A DNA stretch of 64,000 bases from contig JAKPGM010000057.1 in NCBI GenBank assembly GCA_029550865.1, positions 1 through 64,000 of the forward strand, read 5' to 3'. The translations under genes were made by a program, and so were the position numbers. Shown here piece after piece: positions 59,265-64,000 of the stretch (the first letter of the stretch is position 1; each line of letters starts with the position of its first letter). Below the pieces are notes generated by a model. The model was not told where the DNA came from. It made no database searches and saw only the letters and a program-made list of their open reading frames with translations. The stretch is from Bacteroidota bacterium (lineage in GTDB: Bacteria; Bacteroidota; Bacteroidia; Bacteroidales; DTGW01).

Positions 59265-60161
59265 TTACATAATAAAATTACTCCGTATCGAGCGAATTTT
59301 TTCCGTCAATTCCTTAAAGACCTCAGGTGTCACTATCTGTTTTGAAGTTGACTTCAATGTAGTAACATTGGTGGCCTTATCAGTAACTGCCTCAACTTTT
59401 GAGGTTTTTATTTCAATTTTGTCAAATATTTTTTTAAGCTCATTCATTTCAACATATACGGAAGCAACGTCCGGATTGTTTTTATTTTCTTCAAGAAGTT
59501 TTAACACAATATCGAGTGAAAGCTTTTGATCGACAACTCTTTCCACAAGTTTGTTATCTTTTAGGTTATTCGGATCAATAAGGGATGTACCAATATATAA
59601 TCCCTCAATCCACCCCCCTACCAACACTATAGAGGCAACTGCTGTCCTGTCATTTTCTTTTAAGAAGCTACTGGTTGACATAAAAGTCTCGGATATAATA
59701 TCCATGATAACATCGCGGTTATTGATATTTTCTTCCAACCGTTGGATGGTTTTATTGTCAATTGCATCAAGTATACCCAGCCCATTGGCTAATTTCTTTG
59801 CAGCTTGCATGTAATTGATGGCTGTTTGCGTTTGGTCGAACAAACTAGCAAAGCTTAAATCGGTAGTATATATGCCCAGATTCAAAGCCATACTCTTGGT
59901 GGTAGTATAATTAGTAACATTGCTTAAAGGGTTAAGTAATTTTTCGTTATAAGTAGCCCCTGCAGTCTTAATAAGCATGGCTGTTTCCAGCGGAGAAGGC
60001 AATGAATAAAAAATCTTTTTTGCCTGATTTATATTTTCAATTATCTCTGTATCCACCTCTACCTGTACCTCGGGGACCTTCTTTTTGTTACATGAATTGC
60101 AACTACTTATCATTCCCGCAAGGAATAGGACGACTATCCAGATAACTTTGAAATGTTTCAT
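59265..60161 (-). CDS. Putative lipoprotein of unknown function
   Basis: The 298-residue protein has a lipoprotein signal (LAGMISSCNSCNKKK) and a largely helical mature part: ENINQAKKIFYSLPSPLETAMLIKTAG, YTTTKSMALNLGIYTTDLSFASLFDQTQTAINYM. The phrase YSLPSPLETA recurs, to my recollection, in uncharacterised Bacteroidota lipoproteins. No enzyme motif is visible. Downstream (45 bases) is a small exported protein. Probably a periplasmic or outer-membrane lipoprotein; function unknown. Confidence 0.8.
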   Translation of the reverse strand: MKHFKVIWIVVLFLAGMISSCNSCNKKKVPEVQVEVDTEIIENINQAKKIFYSLPSPLETAMLIKTAGATYNEKLLNPLSNVTNYTTTKSMALNLGIYTTDLSFASLFDQTQTAINYMQAAKKLANGLGILDAIDNKTIQRLEENINNRDVIMDIISETFMSTSSFLKENDRTAVASIVLVGGWIEGLYIGTSLIDPNNLKDNKLVERVVDQKLSLDIVLKLLEENKNNPDVASVYVEMNELKKIFDKIEIKTSKVEAVTDKATNVTTLKSTSKQIVTPEVFKELTEKIRSIRSNFIM

Positions 60162-60349
60162 TGTACTGATGTTTTATTTTTTAAACCTATGTATTTTCAT
60201 TTATTACAAAAACAAAAGTTAATATTTACAGTGGAAAATAAATAGGTTGTCCAAATATACAATATATTATTATAAGACCGATAAATTTAATTTGTTTTTT
60301 TTTAAACATTTATAAAATGCTACTCAGTACGCAAGAAGTTTGATAGCGT

Positions 60350-61123
60350 TTATTCAATATTTTTTCGTACTTTTTCAAAGAAATCATGTAAAGCAGGCGT
60401 ATTTTTTTGTTGAATCAACTCAGAAAGATGCTCCAGTACTTTTTTCATAGCATCAATCTGTTCGGCAGAATAGGGGCTACACAATACTTCCGAAAGCAAA
60501 TAATTATTTTCCGACATCAACCCTCTGGCTATCTGCATATGTTTCTGAAAGGTTGTCCCAGGTGCTTTTTGCTTTTTAATACTTGCGCCAAATAACAAAG
60601 TAGTAACAAAAGGTATAGTGAGAGAATAGGCAATGGTACGATCATGCTCATCGAATGAATATTCAAAAATATTCAAATGGAGAGACTCGTAAAAACTCCG
60701 GAAGAACTGCTTACCCTCTTCATCGCCCTCGGTTATAATTATAGCATTTTGCCTGGCTAATTCCTTAATATTAGCAAATGTGGGTCCAAACATTGGATGG
60801 GTAGAAACAAACCTACGTCCTGTTTTTTGATAATATGCGTGTAATCCATTTTTCACGCTGGCAATGTCGGACAAAATACAATCATCGGGGAGCACTGGTA
60901 GAAGCTCGTCAAATGCCTCGAAAGTATGTTGAAGACTCACCGCATTGATTACCATCTGTGGTTGAAATTCTCTAACTTCCTCTAGCGTAGTAAAACGATG
61001 ACAGCTGAATAAAAATTTTAGACGTTGCTTGTTTTTATCCATTACCGCAATGTCATGGTCGAGGCAAAGAGCATCCACCAACCATGCCCCCATATTTCCA
61101 GCTCCTACGATTAATATTTTCAT
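60350..61123 (-). CDS. tyrA: Prephenate dehydrogenase
   Basis: The 257-residue NAD-dependent enzyme of tyrosine synthesis turns prephenate into 4-hydroxyphenylpyruvate. It has the Rossmann motif ILIVGAGNMGAWL (residues 3-15), AVSLQHTFEAFDELLPVLPDDCILSDIASVKNG, and the catalytic-histidine region VSTHPMFGPTFAN, then the helical dimer domain. It is short, with no chorismate mutase or ACT domain. It stands apart from other aromatic-pathway genes in the window. Confidence 0.92.
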   Translation of the reverse strand: MKILIVGAGNMGAWLVDALCLDHDIAVMDKNKQRLKFLFSCHRFTTLEEVREFQPQMVINAVSLQHTFEAFDELLPVLPDDCILSDIASVKNGLHAYYQKTGRRFVSTHPMFGPTFANIKELARQNAIIITEGDEEGKQFFRSFYESLHLNIFEYSFDEHDRTIAYSLTIPFVTTLLFGASIKKQKAPGTTFQKHMQIARGLMSENNYLLSEVLCSPYSAEQIDAMKKVLEHLSELIQQKNTPALHDFFEKVRKNIE

Positions 61124-61290
61124 GCAATGCCAAGTATTTTAATCATGCAAATGTCTTTTGCTTAAATCTCAACGACCAGTATACCCATCTGTAAACGTTG
61201 TATCGCTAATTATTATCCTATAAATTAGAAAACAAAAGTAATATTTTGTAGGCTTTTTCCTCGAAAAATATTTTTTTATTATTGGTCTTC

Positions 61291-61426
61291 ATGAAACGAG
61301 CATGTATAGCAGTATACACAAATGAGTATGAAAATATTTATCCTTTACGTACTTGCCATGTGTAGGAAACTCATAACATGCGAGTTCCATCCAACCTTTA
61401 CAAAAAATTAATAATATCTTCGGATG
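61291..61426. repeat. Dispersed hairpin-rich repeat, copy C
   Basis: This is a 136-bp unit with the same ends and order as copies A and B 61 kb away: ATGAAACGAGCATGTATAGC, then GAGTATGAAAATATTTATC, CGTACTT, ATGTGTAG, ACATGCGAGTTCCATCC, an AT-rich loop and TTCGGATG. Its right-hand stem is reduced to CATCC/GGATG. It lies between tyrA and glnN and carries no ORF. Confidence 0.8.
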
Positions 61427-61770
61427 TATAAAAGTTTTAGCCAAAATACCAACATTTGTTAAAATTGTTTTCCTTCTTTATTTATATAATAATAGTCTTC
61501 TTCGTTATAAAATCAAAGTAATAAATATCTGGATAAAAATTCAAATATCTCGATGCCTGCCTTAAATTATTCCTTCGAAAAAGTATTTATTATTTTTAGT
61601 ACTATAATAAATTATAAGGTGTTTTATTAGAAATACACCAATTTTATATAAACACTCATTAATATTTTATATTTTTTATAATTATTACAATTTTTTATTA
61701 CATATTATCATTATATTAAAATAATTTTGATAAAATTTTCTATAAAATATAATTTTTTAAAAACTTTTAT

Positions 61771-61778
61771 TATTTTTG
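61771..61778 (+). promoter_or_regulatory. -7 box of glnN
   Basis: TATTTTTG fits TAnnTTTG, about 45 bases before the glnN start. An ATGTT-AA-AACAT inverted repeat follows at 61781-61792 and could be an operator. Confidence 0.4.
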
Positions 61779-61823
61779 CCATGTTAAAACATATAAAATA
61801 TATTTTTTAAACAAAAAAGTGGT

Positions 61824-64000
61824 ATGGAAACATTAAGACAGAAAGCATTAGAGCAGGTTTTTTCGCGCAAACCACAAATTGCCACACCACCTGCAGCCAA
61901 AACATCTGAATATTTTGGAATGTATGTATTCGATAAGCCTAAGATGATGAAATATTTATCGAAAGAGGCTTATCGTGCGGTTGAATTAGCTATCGAGAAA
62001 GGCATCCGCATTGAACGTAGAATGGCTGACCAGATTGCTGCTGGGATGAAAGCCTGGGCGCTGGAAATGGGCGCCACCCACTACACCCATTGGTTTCATC
62101 CATTAACGGAAGGAACTGCTGAAAAACATGATGCCTTCATGGAACCAGTAGGCAATGGAGAGGTCATAGAAGAGTTTACCGGAAAATTACTGGTACAGCA
62201 GGAACCGGATGCCTCCAGCTTCCCAAGTGGTGGTATACGTAGCACCTTTGAAGCAAGAGGCTACACGGCATGGGCTCCTTCATCACCCGCCTTCATCCTC
62301 GATCGTACCCTATGTATTCCCACAATCTTCATCTCGTACACTGGCGAAATGCTCGACAACAAAGGGCCTCTGTTAAAAGCTCTTCATGCTGTCGACCAGG
62401 CTGCCACAGCTGTATGTCAGTATTTCGACAAAAATGTACAAAGAGTTTTCGCCTACCTGGGATGGGAACAGGAATATTTCCTGATTGACGAAGCGCTATA
62501 CTGGGCTCGTCCCGACCTGGTGATGACCGAACGTACGCTGATGGGACATGAATCGGCTAAAAACCAACAGCTTGAGGATCAATATTTTGGCTCCATCCCC
62601 GAACGGGTAAAAGCCTTCATGGCTGAGCTCGAGTACGAAGCATGGAAGTTGGGAATCCCTGCAAAGACCCGTCACAACGAAATAGCACCCAATCAGTTTG
62701 AGGTTGCACCGGTGCACGAAGAATGCAATTTGGCTGTTGACCACAACCTTCTGATTATGGAATTAATGCGTCGGGTTGCACGCAAACATAATTTCCGCGT
62801 ATTGCTGCATGAGAAACCATTTAAGGGTGTAAACGGTTCGGGTAAGCATAACAACTGGTCACTGGGAACCGACACAGGGGTAAACCTGCTTTCTCCTACC
62901 AAAACCCCAAAAGGTAATTTACAATTCCTGACATTTTTGGTGAATATACTGAAGGCAGTACATAATAACGATGATTTATTGAAAGCTTCTATTGTTTCGG
63001 CAGGTAATGCCCATCGTTTGGGTGCCAATGAAGCTCCACCTGCTATTATCTCGGTATTTCTTGGCAACCAGGTAAGCCGGATGCTCGACGAAATTGAAAA
63101 AAAGGTCACCGGCGCTAAAATGACCGCTGAAGAAAAAACTGCATTAAAGCTCGACATTGGTCGTATTCCTGAGATACTCCTGGATAATACCGATCGCAAC
63201 CGCACATCACCTTTCGCCTTCACTGGTAATCGTTTCGAATATCGGGCGGTAGGCTCATCGGCAAACTGTGCCTCGGCCATGACCACTCTCAATGCTGCAG
63301 TTGCTCAACAGCTGACAATCTTCAAAAAAGATGTCGATGCTCTCATCAAGAAAGGCGTTAAAAAGGATGAAGCTATCCTGCAGGTTTTAGCCCGCTATAT
63401 CAAAGAATCAAAGCCCATTCGTTTTGAGGGTAATAACTATAGTGAGGAATGGAAGAAAGAAGCCAAAAAACGCGGCCTGAACGTTGATGGTACCGTACAT
63501 ATCCTGAATCGTCTCTGGGCCTCACCAAAAGCTCTTAAACTATTTGAAGATACTAAAGTATTTAATCACAAAGAACTTGAAGCAAGAGCCGAAATTCGAC
63601 AGGATATTTATGTAAAAAAGATTCAAATTGAATCTCGCGTACTGGGCGATCTGGCTATGAATCATATCGTACCGGTGGCCATCGACTACCAGACCTCTTT
63701 GCTCGAGAATATTAAGGCCATGAAAGAAATTTTTAGTGAAAAAGAATTTCAGGAATTGGCATCCGCTCGCATCGAGCTGGTAAAGGAAATCAACCATCAT
63801 ATCTCGACCATTAAGGCCAAAGTAAACGAGATGATTGAAGCACGGAAGGTAGCAAATAAACTCGAAGATATCAACGACAGAGCAAAGTCGTACCACGAAA
63901 ATGTGGAACCTTACTTCGAAGAAATACGCTACCACATCGATAAGCTTGAACTCATTGTTGACGATGTTAAATGGCCTTTGCCCAAATATCGTGAGTTATT
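61824..64000 (+). CDS. glnN: Glutamine synthetase type III (3' end beyond window)
   Basis: This gene is not in the ORF track because it runs off the window. From ATG at 61824 (METLRQKALEQVFSRKP) the frame stays open to the end, about 725 codons, close to the full length of GSIII (about 730). It shows FPSGGIRSTFEARGYTAW, the type III signature NEIAPNQFEVAPVHEECN (near residue 286) and the ATP/glutamate-site segment GSGKHNNWSLGTDTGVNL (near residue 340). It assimilates ammonium into glutamine. The antisense ORFs listed in the track over this region are shadows. Confidence 0.96.
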   Translation, partial: METLRQKALEQVFSRKPQIATPPAAKTSEYFGMYVFDKPKMMKYLSKEAYRAVELAIEKGIRIERRMADQIAAGMKAWALEMGATHYTHWFHPLTEGTAEKHDAFMEPVGNGEVIEEFTGKLLVQQEPDASSFPSGGIRSTFEARGYTAWAPSSPAFILDRTLCIPTIFISYTGEMLDNKGPLLKALHAVDQAATAVCQYFDKNVQRVFAYLGWEQEYFLIDEALYWARPDLVMTERTLMGHESAKNQQLEDQYFGSIPERVKAFMAELEYEAWKLGIPAKTRHNEIAPNQFEVAPVHEECNLAVDHNLLIMELMRRVARKHNFRVLLHEKPFKGVNGSGKHNNWSLGTDTGVNLLSPTKTPKGNLQFLTFLVNILKAVHNNDDLLKASIVSAGNAHRLGANEAPPAIISVFLGNQVSRMLDEIEKKVTGAKMTAEEKTALKLDIGRIPEILLDNTDRNRTSPFAFTGNRFEYRAVGSSANCASAMTTLNAAVAQQLTIFKKDVDALIKKGVKKDEAILQVLARYIKESKPIRFEGNNYSEEWKKEAKKRGLNVDGTVHILNRLWASPKALKLFEDTKVFNHKELEARAEIRQDIYVKKIQIESRVLGDLAMNHIVPVAIDYQTSLLENIKAMKEIFSEKEFQELASARIELVKEINHHISTIKAKVNEMIEARKVANKLEDINDRAKSYHENVEPYFEEIRYHIDKLELIVDDVKWPLPKYREL

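Larger units (their letters stand above)
61124..61823. other. Long AT-rich intergenic region upstream of glnN
   Basis: This 700-base gap contains one copy of the dispersed repeat (61291-61426) and then about 350 bases of very AT-rich sequence up to a -7 box at 61771. No ORF, tRNA or recognisable riboswitch is seen. Confidence 0.65.

Noticed and set aside
62693-63292. 199-residue minus-strand ORF (and 63540-63935)
   Set aside because: Both are antisense to the type III glutamine synthetase, which reads as a continuous family-like protein on the plus strand.

Overview
The window is chromosomal DNA of a Bacteroidota bacterium, most likely class Bacteroidia. The evidence is a SusC/SusD pair, a hybrid two-component regulator of the HTCS type, type IX secretion parts (PorT, a PorP/SprF protein, and a giant protein with a type-B gliding-motility C-terminal domain), a type III glutamine synthetase, a DUF6089-uppS-bamA cluster, and several TAnnTTTG-type -7 promoter boxes. 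Most of the window is ordinary core and carbohydrate-use sequence. Accessory-looking DNA sits at the left edge and around 58.8-61.8 kb.

Layout. 1-2 kb: tandem copies of a ~135-140 bp hairpin-rich repeat next to a stand-alone DUF262/DUF1524 (GmrSD-like) defence nuclease. 2.3-12.9 kb (minus): a hexuronate/glycoside locus made of an MFS hexuronate-type transporter, uronate isomerase, a flavodoxin-like protein, a GH2 glycosidase and an HTCS regulator. 13.1-14.1 kb: an outer-membrane protein gene interrupted by one in-frame amber codon. 14.5-16.9 kb (plus): SpoU rRNA methyltransferase, UbiE/MenG and PorT. 17.0-22.4 kb (minus): a tight amino-sugar operon of GH20 hexosaminidase, a NagX-like membrane protein, and a NagB-like deaminase fused to a PIG-L-type deacetylase domain. 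23.2-34.2 kb (plus): a 3342-residue SprB-repeat surface protein followed by PorP/SprF.

34.1-39.8 kb (minus): nadB, bamA, uppS and a DUF6089 barrel protein. 40.0-44.9 kb (plus): ftsK, a LolA-like protein, recN and tRNA-Arg(ACG). 45.0-47.0 kb (minus): a TonB receptor. 47.2-49.2 kb (plus): ResB-like and CcsA cytochrome c biogenesis genes. 49.4-52.0 kb (plus): metK, with a leader that may hold a SAM-II/V-type riboswitch and terminator, and a DegT-family aminotransferase. 52.1-57.2 kb (minus): a susD/susC pair. 57.6-58.8 kb: a glycosyltransferase. 58.8-61.1 kb (minus): two unrecognised exported proteins and prephenate dehydrogenase. 61.1-61.8 kb: an AT-rich spacer with a third copy of the left-edge repeat. 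61.8 kb to the end: type III glutamine synthetase, cut by the window edge.

The clearest points for follow-up are the dispersed repeat family, the amber-interrupted barrel gene, the NagB/PIG-L fusion with an altered deaminase motif, the metK leader, and the giant T9SS substrate with its secretion partner. I did not find a convincing wholly new multi-gene system. All family assignments come from reading motifs by eye; no database search was run.
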